64,000 bases of DNA, taken from NCBI RefSeq assembly GCF_023091225.1, contig NZ_JAHWXM010000002.1:372001-436000 (forward strand). Direction: 5' to 3'. The notes under the pieces were generated by a model. That model did not search any database. It saw nothing but the letters and a program-made list of their open reading frames with translations, and was not told the origin of the DNA. Below are positions 1 to 8,739 of the stretch, in pieces. Source of the stretch: Microbacterium galbinum. Its GTDB lineage: Bacteria > Actinomycetota > Actinomycetes > Actinomycetales > Microbacteriaceae. How positions within the stretch are numbered: position 1 is the stretch's first letter; each line of letters starts with the position of its first letter. The position numbers were made by a program, and so were the translations under genes.

Positions 1-68
1 ACGCAGACGTCGAACAGCGACGCGCGATCGGACGGACGGTACGGGCGGATGCTCGACACGGGGACTCC

Positions 69-734
69 TCAGTGAGTGGGTGCGTCGGTGAGTGGGGCGT
101 CGTCCAGACTATCGGCGGGCGGTTCCGCCGCGCCCGGGCGCCGCACCCACGGCAGCAGCCACGCCGCCAGCAGCAGCACCACCCCGGCCCCGAGCAGAGC
201 GCCGCCGATCGTGTCGGTCGCCCAGTGCACCGAGAGGAAGGTGCGCGACAGCGCCATCAGCACGATCCACAGCGCCCCCGCGATGCGGATCCACACGTTC
301 GGGAACAGCACCGCGAAGACGAGGGCGAGGGTCGCGGCATTCGCAGTGTGCCCGGAGGGGAACGACCCGTAGTCGCTGAGCACCAGCATGTCCTCCGGCC
401 GCGCGCGCCCGAAGAGGTGCTTGAGCAGCTGCACCGCTCCGGCGCTCGCGAGGAACGCGAGCGCCGCGAACACGCCAGATCTCCAGCGGCGTGCCAGCAG
501 GAACGAGATGATCACGACGAGCGGCACGAGATACACCGCGACCCACCCGCCGCCGACCGTGTCGAGGGCGTGCGCGAAGGCGACCAGTCCCTCCGAGCGG
601 AACGACACCACGACGTCGTTCCACCAGGCGTCGAACACGAACGGGTGCGCGACCCCGAGGGTGATCAGCGCTCCCAGCGCGAAGGTCAGCGCGACGCACC
701 CGACACCCGACCACACCAGCATCCGCCTGTCCAT
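69..734 (-). CDS. PAP2-superfamily phosphatase, membrane
   Basis: This 221-residue integral membrane protein carries the full PAP2 (lipid phosphatase/acid phosphatase) signature. The motifs are K105 followed by RP at 112-113, PSGH at 126-129, and S163-R164 with H170 and D174 (the SRx5Hx3D motif). In the family the two histidines and the aspartate form the active site that hydrolyses lipid or isoprenoid phosphates at the outer membrane face, for example undecaprenyl pyrophosphate recycling or phosphatidate dephosphorylation. The true substrate cannot be read from sequence. About five hydrophobic segments are visible. ATG at 734 follows a GGGG stretch; ATG at 722 is an alternative. It lies 52 nt downstream of the drug-efflux gene on the same strand, so they may be co-transcribed. 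The C-terminal 20 residues are polar and unconserved. Confidence 0.9.
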   Translation of the reverse strand: MDRRMLVWSGVGCVALTFALGALITLGVAHPFVFDAWWNDVVVSFRSEGLVAFAHALDTVGGGWVAVYLVPLVVIISFLLARRWRSGVFAALAFLASAGAVQLLKHLFGRARPEDMLVLSDYGSFPSGHTANAATLALVFAVLFPNVWIRIAGALWIVLMALSRTFLSVHWATDTIGGALLGAGVVLLLAAWLLPWVRRPGAAEPPADSLDDAPLTDAPTH

Positions 735-786
735 CGCCCCATTCTGTCGGAGCGCGCCTGGGAACCCGGGAGGTGCGCCCGCCGCG

Positions 787-2157
787 TCAGGGAGTGAGCA
801 GGCCGACGGTGCGCGGGCGCACGACGAACCAGAGCGCGAGGATGCCGATCGCCGCGCACCCGGCCATCACCGCGGCCATCGTCGTGGCCGTGATGCCCGC
901 GTCGTGCGAGACCCAGCCGACGACCGGCGAGATGAGACCGGCGACGCCGAAGTTCGTCGCGCCGAGGATCGAGGCAGCGGTCCCGGCCGCCTTCCCGTGG
1001 CGGTCGAGCGCCAGCACCTGCACGTTCGGGAACGTGAAGCCGCACGCGGTCATGAAGACGAACAGCGGGATGACGGTGCCCCACAGTCCGAGTCCGAGCT
1101 GATCGGTCACGATGATCGCGGTGCCCGCGAGCAGCAGCACCGAGGTCGAGTGCGCGAGCACCCACTGCGGGCCGAAGCGCGCGGCGAGGCGCGAGGCGGT
1201 CTGCACGCCGACGACGACGCCGAGCGAGTTCACGGCGAAAAGCAGACCATACTGCTGCGGGTCGAGACCGTGCGTCTGCTGGAACAGGAACGGCGAGGCC
1301 GACAGGTACGAGAAGAGACCCGAGAAGGTCATGCCGCCGATCACGAGCACCCCGAGGAACACGCGGTCGGAGAGCACTGAGCGGTAGCGCTGCAGCACCG
1401 TGGCGCCGCCGCCCTGACGACGGGCCGCGGGGAGGGTCTCGGGGATGAAGATCAGGGTCGAGATCAGCATCACGACGCCGTAGGCCGCGAGCACACCGAA
1501 GATGCCGCGCCAGGGCATGAGCGTCAGCAGCCACGAACCGATCAGCGGGGCGACGACGGGCGCGACGCCCGAGACGAGCGCGAGGCGCGAGAGCATCACC
1601 ACGAGTCGGCGCCCGCCGAACAGATCGCGCACGATCGCCATCGCGACGACACCGCCGGCTGCGGCGCCCATGCCCATGAGCACGCGCGAGGCGCTGAGCA
1701 GCTCGAGCGTGGGCGCGAACGCGGCGGCGAGGCTCGCGAGCACGTGCAGCGCCGTCACGATGATGAGCGGGAGCCGCCGGCCGATCTTGTCGCTGAGCGG
1801 ACCGACGAGCAGCTGCCCCACCGCGAAGCCGATCATGGTTCCGGTCAACGTGAGCTGGATCGCCGCGGCGGTCGTCTGGAAGTCCTCTTCGAGCACCGGG
1901 AAGGCCGGGAGGTAGAGGTCGATCGTGAACGGCCCGAGAGCGGTGAGCGCTCCGAGGAGGATGATGTACAGCGCGCGCCGGCCGTTCGAGATCGAGTCTC
2001 CCGGGTGCAGCATGATCGGCGCCGTGATCGGGTTGGACCCGAGCGTGCGAATCGCTCCCGTCGCGGCGGGGATGCGGATGCTGCCGGTCGCCGTGCGTTC
2101 GGGCGCGGCGTGTGCGGGGATCGTCGGGACGGAGTCGGTGCGAGGAGCGTCGGGCAC
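787..2157 (-). CDS. Bcr/CflA-type multidrug efflux MFS transporter
   Basis: A 456-residue major facilitator protein with 12 predicted membrane helices. The first helix ends in a TIDLYLPAFP-type segment and the loop after helix 2 carries GPLSDKIGRR, both characteristic of the Bcr/CflA drug-resistance (DHA1) group that exports bicyclomycin, chloramphenicol or similar compounds by proton antiport. The open frame extends to 2250, but that part reads through an intergenic palindrome. I chose the GTG at 2157 because AAAGG lies five bases upstream. The N-terminal ~55 residues before the first helix are a Pro/Ala/Thr-rich tail, so the start could be still further downstream. Substrate unknown. Confidence 0.85.
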   Translation of the reverse strand: MPDAPRTDSVPTIPAHAAPERTATGSIRIPAATGAIRTLGSNPITAPIMLHPGDSISNGRRALYIILLGALTALGPFTIDLYLPAFPVLEEDFQTTAAAIQLTLTGTMIGFAVGQLLVGPLSDKIGRRLPLIIVTALHVLASLAAAFAPTLELLSASRVLMGMGAAAGGVVAMAIVRDLFGGRRLVVMLSRLALVSGVAPVVAPLIGSWLLTLMPWRGIFGVLAAYGVVMLISTLIFIPETLPAARRQGGGATVLQRYRSVLSDRVFLGVLVIGGMTFSGLFSYLSASPFLFQQTHGLDPQQYGLLFAVNSLGVVVGVQTASRLAARFGPQWVLAHSTSVLLLAGTAIIVTDQLGLGLWGTVIPLFVFMTACGFTFPNVQVLALDRHGKAAGTAASILGATNFGVAGLISPVVGWVSHDAGITATTMAAVMAGCAAIGILALWFVVRPRTVGLLTP

Positions 2158-2240
2158 GACGGCCTTTCGGAGCGAGGGCGGACGGTCGAATCGATTCGAC
2201 CCAGCCACCCATTCTACGTGCACGCCCGCGCGGGCGCGCC

Positions 2241-2305
2241 GAGACACCACATCCGCGACGAGACACCAGGGCCCCCGTGGTGTCTCGCGAGGGATGTGGT
2301 GTCTC
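2241..2305. repeat. Nested palindromic intergenic repeat (GAGACACCA units)
   Basis: Four copies of a GAGACACCA unit are packed into 65 bp, two on each strand. The outer pair is GAGACACCACATCC (2241-2254) and its exact complement (2292-2305). The inner pair starts at 2260 and ends at 2286. The element lies between the divergent... no coding start: it sits upstream of the minus-strand exporter start (2157) and just downstream of the metB stop (2324). It could therefore act as a terminator for metB or as a protein-binding site. Confidence 0.7.
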
Positions 2306-2323
2306 GCGCTCCGACGCCCCGCG

Positions 2324-3478
2324 TCAGGAACTGATGCGAGCGAGCCCCTGTTCGAGGTCGGCGATCAGGTCGCGCACGTCCTCGATGCCGACCGACAGCC
2401 GCACCACGTTCTCGGGGACCGCGAGAGCGGTGCCGCGCACCGAGGCGTGCGTCATGTCCGGCGGGTAGCCGATCAGCGACTCGACGCCGCCGAGCGACTC
2501 CGCGAGCTGGAAGATCTCCGTCGACTCCGCGAACGCCTTGGCTGCGTCCGGGCCCGCGGCGAGGGCGAGCGACAGCATGCCGCCGAAGCCGCTCATCTGG
2601 CGGGCCGCGATGTCGTGGCCCGGGTGCGAAGCGAGACCCGGGTAGAAGACCCGCTCGAACTCGGGACGGCTCTCGGCCCACTCGGCGATCGCCTGAGCGT
2701 TCTCGGAGTGCTGCCGCACGCGCACCGCGAGCGTCTTGATGCCGCGGGTGGTGAGCCAGGCGTCGAGCGGGGCCGACACGGCTCCCACGGCGAACTGCTG
2801 GAACTTGATCGCGTCGAAGTGGGTGTCGTCGCCGAACACCACCGCGCCGCCCAGCACATCGGAGTGCCCGCCGAGGTACTTGGTGGTCGAGTGCACGACC
2901 AGGTCGGCCCCGAGGGCGAGCGGCTGCTGCAGCGCCGGCGAGGCGAACGTGTTGTCGACCACGACGACGGCGCCGGCCGCGTGCGCGACCTCCGCGACGA
3001 CCGCGATGTCGACGATCTTGAGCAGCGGGTTGCTGGGCGTCTCGAGCCAGACGATCTTGGTCTCGGGGCGGATCGCCGCGCGCACCTCGTCGAGGTCGCC
3101 GAGCTCGACCGTGGTGGTCTCGATGCCCCACGGTGCGAGCACGCGGGTGAGCAGGCGGTAGGTGCCGCCGTAGACGTCGTTGCCGAGCACGACGTGGTCG
3201 CCGGGCTTCAGGATGCCGCGCAGCAGCGCATCTTCGGCGGCGAGCCCCGAGGCGAACGACAGCGCCGAGACGCCGCCCTCGAGGGCCGCGAGCTGGGTCT
3301 CGAGCGACGACCGGGTGGGGTTGCCCGCGCGGTTGTACTCGTAGCCCTCGCGGAAGCCGCCGATGCCGTCCTGCACGTGCGTGGAGGCCTGGTAGATCGG
3401 CGGGATGATCGCACCGGTGCGGGGATCGGGTTCCTGACCTGCGTGGATGGCTCGGGTGGCGAAGGAGTGCTCGGACAT
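2324..3478 (-). CDS. metB: Cystathionine gamma-synthase
   Basis: A 384-residue PLP enzyme of the Cys/Met metabolism fold-type I family. The PLP lysine is K200 in HSTTKYLGGHSD, preceded by the ETPSNP segment (146-151) and the VDNTFASP segment (174-181) typical of this family. It joins an activated homoserine ester to cysteine to give cystathionine. Some actinobacterial members also have gamma-lyase or O-acetylhomoserine sulfhydrylase activity, so the exact direction is inferred. The gene is 69 nt downstream of cbs on the same strand. The same pairing occurs in Mycobacterium tuberculosis (Rv1077/Rv1079), which supports a joint role in interconverting homocysteine and cysteine. Length is normal and the ATG start gives the usual N-terminus. 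Confidence 0.93.
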   Translation of the reverse strand: MSEHSFATRAIHAGQEPDPRTGAIIPPIYQASTHVQDGIGGFREGYEYNRAGNPTRSSLETQLAALEGGVSALSFASGLAAEDALLRGILKPGDHVVLGNDVYGGTYRLLTRVLAPWGIETTTVELGDLDEVRAAIRPETKIVWLETPSNPLLKIVDIAVVAEVAHAAGAVVVVDNTFASPALQQPLALGADLVVHSTTKYLGGHSDVLGGAVVFGDDTHFDAIKFQQFAVGAVSAPLDAWLTTRGIKTLAVRVRQHSENAQAIAEWAESRPEFERVFYPGLASHPGHDIAARQMSGFGGMLSLALAAGPDAAKAFAESTEIFQLAESLGGVESLIGYPPDMTHASVRGTALAVPENVVRLSVGIEDVRDLIADLEQGLARISS

Positions 3479-3547
3479 GCCCCTCAGCCTACGTGCGGGC
3501 TCCGGAGCGGCGGCGATCCTGTTACGTCGCGCGTCACTCGTCGCGCG

Positions 3548-4924
3548 TCACTTCGAGAGGTACGCGAGCAGATCCTGCCGGGTCAGGACGGTGTGCGGCT
3601 TGCCGCCCTCGGTGACCAGCAGCGCATCGGCGTCGGCGAGCGCGGCACGAGCCTGCGCGACGGACGCGTGGATGCCGATGAGCGGCAGCCGCTCCCCCAC
3701 GTGATCACCCACGGCGTCGGCCGGGTTGGCGTCGCCGCGGAACAGCAGGTCGAGCAGACCCTTCTCGTCGACCGTGCCCACGACCTCGCCCATCATGACG
3801 GGCGGCTCGGCGCTGAGCACGACGAGCTGCGAGACGTCGTACTCGGTCATCATGCCGATCGCCTCGAGCACCGTGTCGGTCGGGTGCGCGTGCACGAGAT
3901 CCGGAATCGCCTCGCCCTGGCGCGCGGCGCGGGCGGCGATCACGTCGGCGACGGTCTCGCCCTCCTCCACCTCGCTGAACCCGTAGGAGCGCATCCAGCC
4001 GTCGTTGAAGATCTTGCCGAGGTAGCCGCGACCACCGTCGGGCAGGAGCACGACCATCACGGCATCCGCGGGCAGGTCCTTGGCGATGCGCAACGCGCCG
4101 ACGACGGCCATGCCGCTCGACCCGCCGACGAGGATGCCCTCCTCTCGGGCGAGACGGCGCGTCATCGCGAACGACTCCGCATCGCCCACCGCGACGATCT
4201 CGTGCGGCACCGCCGGATCGTACGATCCGGGCCAGATGTCCTCGCCGACGCCCTCGACGAGGTACGGACGCCCGGTTCCACCGCTGTAGACGCTGCCCTC
4301 GGGGTCGATGCCGATGATGCGCACGCGGTCGTCCGACACCTCGCGCAGGTAGCGCCCCGTGCCGCTGATGGTTCCGCCCGTGCCGACACCGGCGACGAAG
4401 TGCGTGACCGTGCCGTCGGTGTCGCGCCAGATCTCGGGACCCGTGGTCTCGTAGTGACTGCGGGGACCGTTGGGGTTCTCGTACTGGTTGGGCTTGAACG
4501 CGCCGGGGATCTCACGCGCCAGCCGATCGCTCACGCTGTAGTACGACTCCGGGCTGTCGGCCGGCACCGACGTCGGCGTCACGACGACCTCGGCTCCGTA
4601 GGCCCGCAGCACGTCGATCTTGTCATCGCCGACCTTGTCGGGCACCACGAAGACGCACGCGTATCCGCGCTGCTGGGCGACCAGGGCGAGTCCGACACCG
4701 GTGTTGCCGCTCGTGGGTTCGACGATCGTCCCACCGGGCTTCAGCTGCCCAGCCGCCTCCGCCGCATCGATGATGCGCGAGGCGATGCGGTCCTTCGACG
4801 AGCCGCCGGGATTGAAGTACTCGAGCTTGACGAGCACCGTGCACGCGACGCCCTCGGTGACGTGACGGAGCTTCACGAGGGGCGTGTCGCCGACGAGGTC
4901 GACGATCGAATCTGCGTACTTCAT
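3548..4924 (-). CDS. cbs: Cystathionine beta-synthase with C-terminal CBS pair
   Basis: A 458-residue protein with a fold-type II PLP domain (about residues 1-320) and two CBS domains (about 335-458). The PLP lysine is K44 in NPGGSSKDR, followed by a TSGNTGVGLA substrate loop and a GTGGTISGTGRY phosphate-binding loop. It condenses serine with homocysteine to make cystathionine, the first step of reverse transsulfuration. The protein begins directly with the catalytic domain and has no heme-binding N-terminal extension, as in other bacterial forms. The CBS pair suggests regulation by an adenosyl ligand such as SAM, which is inference. The ATG at 4924 was chosen because the upstream frame crosses a perfect terminator hairpin. 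It forms an operon with metB. Confidence 0.93.
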   Translation of the reverse strand: MKYADSIVDLVGDTPLVKLRHVTEGVACTVLVKLEYFNPGGSSKDRIASRIIDAAEAAGQLKPGGTIVEPTSGNTGVGLALVAQQRGYACVFVVPDKVGDDKIDVLRAYGAEVVVTPTSVPADSPESYYSVSDRLAREIPGAFKPNQYENPNGPRSHYETTGPEIWRDTDGTVTHFVAGVGTGGTISGTGRYLREVSDDRVRIIGIDPEGSVYSGGTGRPYLVEGVGEDIWPGSYDPAVPHEIVAVGDAESFAMTRRLAREEGILVGGSSGMAVVGALRIAKDLPADAVMVVLLPDGGRGYLGKIFNDGWMRSYGFSEVEEGETVADVIAARAARQGEAIPDLVHAHPTDTVLEAIGMMTEYDVSQLVVLSAEPPVMMGEVVGTVDEKGLLDLLFRGDANPADAVGDHVGERLPLIGIHASVAQARAALADADALLVTEGGKPHTVLTRQDLLAYLSK

Positions 4925-4937
4925 AGGTTCAGCGTAG

Positions 4938-4986
4938 AACGACGGATGCCGTGGCGCAGAAGTGTTGCGCCACGGCATCCGTCGTT
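4938..4986. terminator. Perfect 21-bp hairpin after sugar ABC operon
   Basis: A perfect 21-bp stem (4938-4958 pairing with 4966-4986) encloses a 7-nt loop. It starts 6 nt past the stop codon of the second sugar permease gene and ends just before cbs. No strong U-run follows. Each arm carries the over-represented heptamer GGATGCC. Confidence 0.85.
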
Positions 4987-4992
4987 CAGGCG

Positions 4993-5964
4993 TCAGCCCT
5001 TGGTCGCGCCGGCCAGCAGGCCGCGCACGAAGAAGCGCTGGAGGGCGAAGAACACGATCAACGGGATGATGATCGAGATGAACGTTCCCGCCGACTGCAG
5101 GAACCATTTGTTGCCCCACGTGCCCGACAGCGAGTTGAGGGCCTGGGTGATCGGCAGCGCGCCCGGCGAGGCGAAGATCGTCGCGACGAGCAGGTCGTTC
5201 CACACCCACAGGAACTGGAAGATGCCGAACGACGCGATCGCGGGAGCGGCCAGCGGCAGGATGATCCGGAAGAACACCTGGCCGTGACCGGCGCCGTCGA
5301 CACGGGCCGCCTCGATGATCTCGCCGGGGATCTCCGAGATGAAGTTGTGCAGCATGAACGTCGCGAGCGGCAGCGCGAAGATCGCGTGCGCGATCCAGAC
5401 GCGGGCGAAGCTGTACTGCACCTCGTTCAGACCGAAGCCCGGGAAGATCGGCACGTCGTTGATCGACAGGCCGTCCGAGAACAGGCTCAGCAGCGGCACG
5501 AGGGCCATCTGCAGCGGCACGATCTGCAGCGCGAAGACGAACACGAACAGCATGTTGCGACCCTTGAAGTCGATCCATGCGAACGCGTACGCGGCGAGTG
5601 CCGCCATCACGATCGGGAACACCGTCGCGGGGATGGTGATCGCGAGCGAGTTCACGAACGCCGAGGCGAGCGTGGTCGAGGTGCCGCCCGAGTTCCAGGC
5701 CTGCACGTAGTTGTCGAGCGTGAACTCGGGGTTCGTGAAGACCGTCCACCAGCCCGAGTTCTGCGTGTCGGCACCGGGACGGAACGAGGTGACGAAGAGG
5801 CCGAAGGTCGGGATCGTCCAGAAGATGGCGATGATCGCGGCAGCGATCGTCGCGCCCTTCGACGTCAGCTTCTTGTGGGCGATCGCCTCGTTCTTGCGCG
5901 TGTCACGGGCGACCTGCCGCTTGGTGCGGTTGTCGGGCGTGACGACGAGTTGTGTGGCGCTCAT
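4993..5964 (-). CDS. Sugar ABC transporter permease (AglG/MalG-like)
   Basis: A 323-residue inner-membrane permease of the MalG type with six predicted helices. The EAA loop is visible as EIIEAARVDGAGHGQVFFRIILPLAAP and makes contact with the ATPase in this family. The N-terminal ~40 residues are charged and cytoplasmic. Its start overlaps the stop of the preceding permease by one base (TGATG), so translation is coupled. It is the last gene of the binding protein-permease-permease operon and is followed by a strong hairpin. No ATPase gene is present; such systems usually share an MsiK/MalK-type ATPase encoded elsewhere. The alpha-glucoside assignment rests on the binding protein. Confidence 0.9.
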   Translation of the reverse strand: MSATQLVVTPDNRTKRQVARDTRKNEAIAHKKLTSKGATIAAAIIAIFWTIPTFGLFVTSFRPGADTQNSGWWTVFTNPEFTLDNYVQAWNSGGTSTTLASAFVNSLAITIPATVFPIVMAALAAYAFAWIDFKGRNMLFVFVFALQIVPLQMALVPLLSLFSDGLSINDVPIFPGFGLNEVQYSFARVWIAHAIFALPLATFMLHNFISEIPGEIIEAARVDGAGHGQVFFRIILPLAAPAIASFGIFQFLWVWNDLLVATIFASPGALPITQALNSLSGTWGNKWFLQSAGTFISIIIPLIVFFALQRFFVRGLLAGATKG

Positions 5965-7304
5965 CAGCGGATCTCCCTCTGCTTGGCCATCGATCGGGCG
6001 TTGTAGACGATCAGGGGCAGCACGAACAGGAACAGCACGACGGCCAGCGCCGAGGAGTGCCCGTAACTCTGGAACCTCTGCTGCTGGTTGACCATCTCGA
6101 ATCCGAGCACGCTCGTCTCGTCACGACCACCGGTCATGACGGCGACGATGTCGTACACCTTCAGCGAGGCGATCGTGATCGTGGTGAGCACCACGATCAA
6201 CGAGGAGCGGATGCCGGGCACGGTGACGTTGCGGAACCGCTGCCAGGCGTTGGTGCCGTCGAGTTCGGCGGCCTCCATCTGCTCGATCGGCACGGCCTTG
6301 ATCGCGGCGGAGAGGATCACCATCGCGAAGCCCGTCTGCGTCCAGATGAACACGATGAGGAGCATCAGGGTGTTGAGCACCGGCTTGATGGCGAGCCACT
6401 GCACGGGGTCGCCGCCGAACGCGGTGACGATCGCGTTGAGGAGACCGATCTGGTCACCCTGACGCGCGTCGTACATGAACTTCCAGATGATGCCGGCGCC
6501 GACGAACGAGATCGCGACGGGCATGAACACGAGCACCTTGAGGATCTTCTCGCCACGCGCCCGGTCGATGAACACGGCGTAGGCGAGACCGATGACCACC
6601 GAGACGGTCGGGGCCAGGAGCGCCCAGAGGATCGTGTTGATCACCGAGGAGGTGCCGACGGGGTTCGTGAAGACCCAGACGTAGTTCTCGAAGCCGACGA
6701 AGTTCGCGCCGGTCTTGTCGAAGAACGACTTGAAGATGGTCGAGATCGCCGGGTAGATCAGGCCCAGGACGAGCATGATCGAGGCGGGTGCCATGAAGAG
6801 CACGAGCTGGAAGAGGTAGCCGGCTCCCTGGCGGGCGCGGAAGTCCGCGAAGAAGAGCAGAGCGCCGACCAGCAGGGCGATCGCCACGACGTAGAGCACG
6901 GCGTTCTGGTACGGACGCAGCAGCAGGAAGGCGAGCACCGGGATCACCAGGCAGGCGACCAGCCGCATGATGAAGTAGCCGCGGCCGGGGCGCGGGGCGA
7001 ACTCGATGAGCACCAGGATGATGGCCACCACCACGCCGAAGACGGCGAGGATCACGGGGATCTGCACGAGCGGGTGCATGCCGCCGAGGGCGACGAAGAA
7101 GCTGTTGAGCGAGAACCCGATGGTCGTGCGGGCGGATTCTTCGGTGGAGGTGGTGAAGACGAGCAGGAGAGCGAGGGCGACGAGCACGACGAAGCCGATC
7201 GCGAGGACGGCGCGCGTGATCGCGCGCCCCTTCGGATCGGCGCCGTGCCTCGTCACCGGAAGTTCGTCGGCTTCGACGGACTTCTCGATGGTCGCTTGCG
7301 ACAT
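5964..7304 (-). CDS. Sugar ABC transporter permease (AglF/MalF-like) with extra N-terminal helices
   Basis: A 446-residue permease. The C-terminal ~290 residues form a MalF/AglF-type transmembrane domain with the EAA loop EQMEAAELDGTNAWQRFRNVTVPGI. The first ~150 residues add roughly four hydrophobic segments (about 30-50, 75-100, 110-130 and 133-152) ahead of the standard permease start. Most AglF-like proteins are nearer 300-330 residues, so this is an extended form; MalF of enterobacteria also has an enlarged N-terminal half. It pairs with the following permease to form the membrane channel. It is separated from the binding-protein gene by 109 nt that contain two hairpins. Confidence 0.9.
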   Translation of the reverse strand: MSQATIEKSVEADELPVTRHGADPKGRAITRAVLAIGFVVLVALALLLVFTTSTEESARTTIGFSLNSFFVALGGMHPLVQIPVILAVFGVVVAIILVLIEFAPRPGRGYFIMRLVACLVIPVLAFLLLRPYQNAVLYVVAIALLVGALLFFADFRARQGAGYLFQLVLFMAPASIMLVLGLIYPAISTIFKSFFDKTGANFVGFENYVWVFTNPVGTSSVINTILWALLAPTVSVVIGLAYAVFIDRARGEKILKVLVFMPVAISFVGAGIIWKFMYDARQGDQIGLLNAIVTAFGGDPVQWLAIKPVLNTLMLLIVFIWTQTGFAMVILSAAIKAVPIEQMEAAELDGTNAWQRFRNVTVPGIRSSLIVVLTTITIASLKVYDIVAVMTGGRDETSVLGFEMVNQQQRFQSYGHSSALAVVLFLFVLPLIVYNARSMAKQREIR

Positions 7305-7354
7305 GGGAGTCCCCTTCTGAGTACTGCCGCGTACTCGAGCGAATGGATGGGAGG

Positions 7355-7386
7355 AGCGGGGCCGGGCTCTGGAGCCCGACCCCGCT
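7355..7386. terminator. Hairpin between binding-protein and permease genes
   Basis: A 15-bp stem with one mismatch (7355-7369 against 7372-7386). A second 8-bp hairpin (7396-7403 against 7410-7417) spans the binding-protein stop codon. Such structures after an ABC binding-protein gene commonly stabilise the upstream mRNA or partly terminate transcription, giving more binding protein than permease. That role is inferred here. Confidence 0.6.
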
Positions 7387-7413
7387 CAGCTCACGCTGAT
7401 CGTAGCGAGACGA

Positions 7414-8739
7414 TCAGTTCTCGTAGCCGGCCTGGATGTCGGAGAGCACCGTGTCGGTGTCCTTGCCGTCGATCCAGTCGACCATTCCCTTCCAGAACGA
7501 ACCCGAACCGACGGTCGACGGCATCAGGTCGGAGGCGTCGAAGCGGAACGTGGTGGTGTCGCTCTGCATCGTCTCCATGGCCTCCTGGAGGAACTCGCTC
7601 GAGGCGAGGCTCGGGTCGGCGTTCTTGTTGGCGGAGATGACGCCACCGAGCTTCACGCGTGCGTCGGCGAACTCCGGCGAGGCCATGAACTCGAGAACCT
7701 GCTGGGTCGCGTCGTCGTCGGAGAATCCGGCGACGAACTCGCCGCCACCCTCGACCTGGACCTCGCCGGCCGTCTCGCCCGGCATGATGAACGCGTAGAC
7801 GTCACCGTCGGGTGCGACCTCGGGCGTGTTGCCGTCGGCGGTCTGCGCCTCGAGGAAGTTCGCCGAGAGGAACGACGCCTGGTGGGTCAGGGCGCAGTCG
7901 CCCTTCGCCAGGGTCGCCGCCACGTCGCCGAAGGCGGTGGAGTTGATGCTCTTCACGTCGCCGTAGCCCGCGTTGACGTAGTCCGGGTTGAGCAGGATCT
8001 CACCGACGGCGTCGAAGGCATCCTTGATCTCGGGGTCGGTGAACTTGACCTCACCGGCCACCCACTGGTCGTAGACCTCGGGGCCGGACTGACGGAGCAC
8101 GAGGTCCTCGATCCAGTCGGTTCCCGGCCAGCCGGATGCCGCCTCGGACGAGAAGCCGGCGCACCAGGCGGGGCCATCGGTCGTGTCGACGATCGTCTGG
8201 GTGAGAGTCAGCATCTCGTCCCACGTCTGCGGGACCTCGACACCCCACTCGGCGAACTGCTTGGGCGAGTACCAGACGTAGCCCTTGAGGTTCGCGAGCA
8301 TCGGAGCCGCGTAGAACGTGTCGTCGAACGTGCCGTACTTCTTCCAGTCCTCGGACCAGTTCTCGTCGACCGCCGCCTCGACGGCCTCGGGAGCCGCCTT
8401 CACCTTGCCGGTGTCGACGAGGGTCTTGAGCAGACCCGGCTGGGGGACGATCGCGATGTCGGGGGCGTCGCCACCGGTGACCTTGGTCACGATGTTGCCC
8501 TCGAAGCCCTTGTCGCCGGTGTACTCGACGGTGATGCCGGTGTCTTCGGTGAACTGCTCGAAGGACTTATTCAGGTCGTCAGCCTCGACGCCCGTGATAC
8601 CTCCGGAGATGCGGACCGTGGTCTTCGCATCTCCACCGCCGTCGCCGCTGCCGCCCTCGGCGCAGCCGGCCAGAACCAGGGTCGCTGCTCCGACGAGCGC
8701 GATCGGTGCAAGAAGGCGGTATCGCTGTGACAAAGCCAT
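7414..8739 (-). CDS. Sugar-binding lipoprotein (AglE-like alpha-glucoside family)
   Basis: A 441-residue extracellular solute-binding protein (family 1). The N-terminus is a lipoprotein signal peptide with lipobox LAGC; the lipid-modified cysteine is residue 26. A Gly/Asp-rich linker follows. A segment reading PAWCAGFSSEAASGWPGTDW near residue 190 closely resembles the AglE/ThuE group, which binds alpha-glucosides such as sucrose, maltose or trehalose. That is my reason for the substrate guess. It is the first gene of the operon and transcribed divergently from the LacI-type repressor gene. Operator-like palindromes in the gap suggest sugar-inducible repression. Confidence 0.9.
   Translation of the reverse strand: MALSQRYRLLAPIALVGAATLVLAGCAEGGSGDGGGDAKTTVRISGGITGVEADDLNKSFEQFTEDTGITVEYTGDKGFEGNIVTKVTGGDAPDIAIVPQPGLLKTLVDTGKVKAAPEAVEAAVDENWSEDWKKYGTFDDTFYAAPMLANLKGYVWYSPKQFAEWGVEVPQTWDEMLTLTQTIVDTTDGPAWCAGFSSEAASGWPGTDWIEDLVLRQSGPEVYDQWVAGEVKFTDPEIKDAFDAVGEILLNPDYVNAGYGDVKSINSTAFGDVAATLAKGDCALTHQASFLSANFLEAQTADGNTPEVAPDGDVYAFIMPGETAGEVQVEGGGEFVAGFSDDDATQQVLEFMASPEFADARVKLGGVISANKNADPSLASSEFLQEAMETMQSDTTTFRFDASDLMPSTVGSGSFWKGMVDWIDGKDTDTVLSDIQAGYEN

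Noticed and set aside
1..68. Possible end of an upstream gene at the left edge
   Set aside because: No supported frame or motif is visible in 68 bases; left unannotated.
2241..2305. Insertion-sequence inverted ends
   Set aside because: There is no transposase between the arms and the whole element is only 65 bp.
3479..3547. SAM or other riboswitch in the metB leader
   Set aside because: The 69-nt gap after cbs is too short and contains no recognisable aptamer pattern.
1925..5287. A 1,120-codon plus-strand open frame opposite cbs/metB
   Set aside because: It lies antisense over three well supported genes, crosses a perfect terminator hairpin, and its product is a low-complexity Arg/Glu/Val-rich sequence typical of shadow frames in GC-rich DNA.
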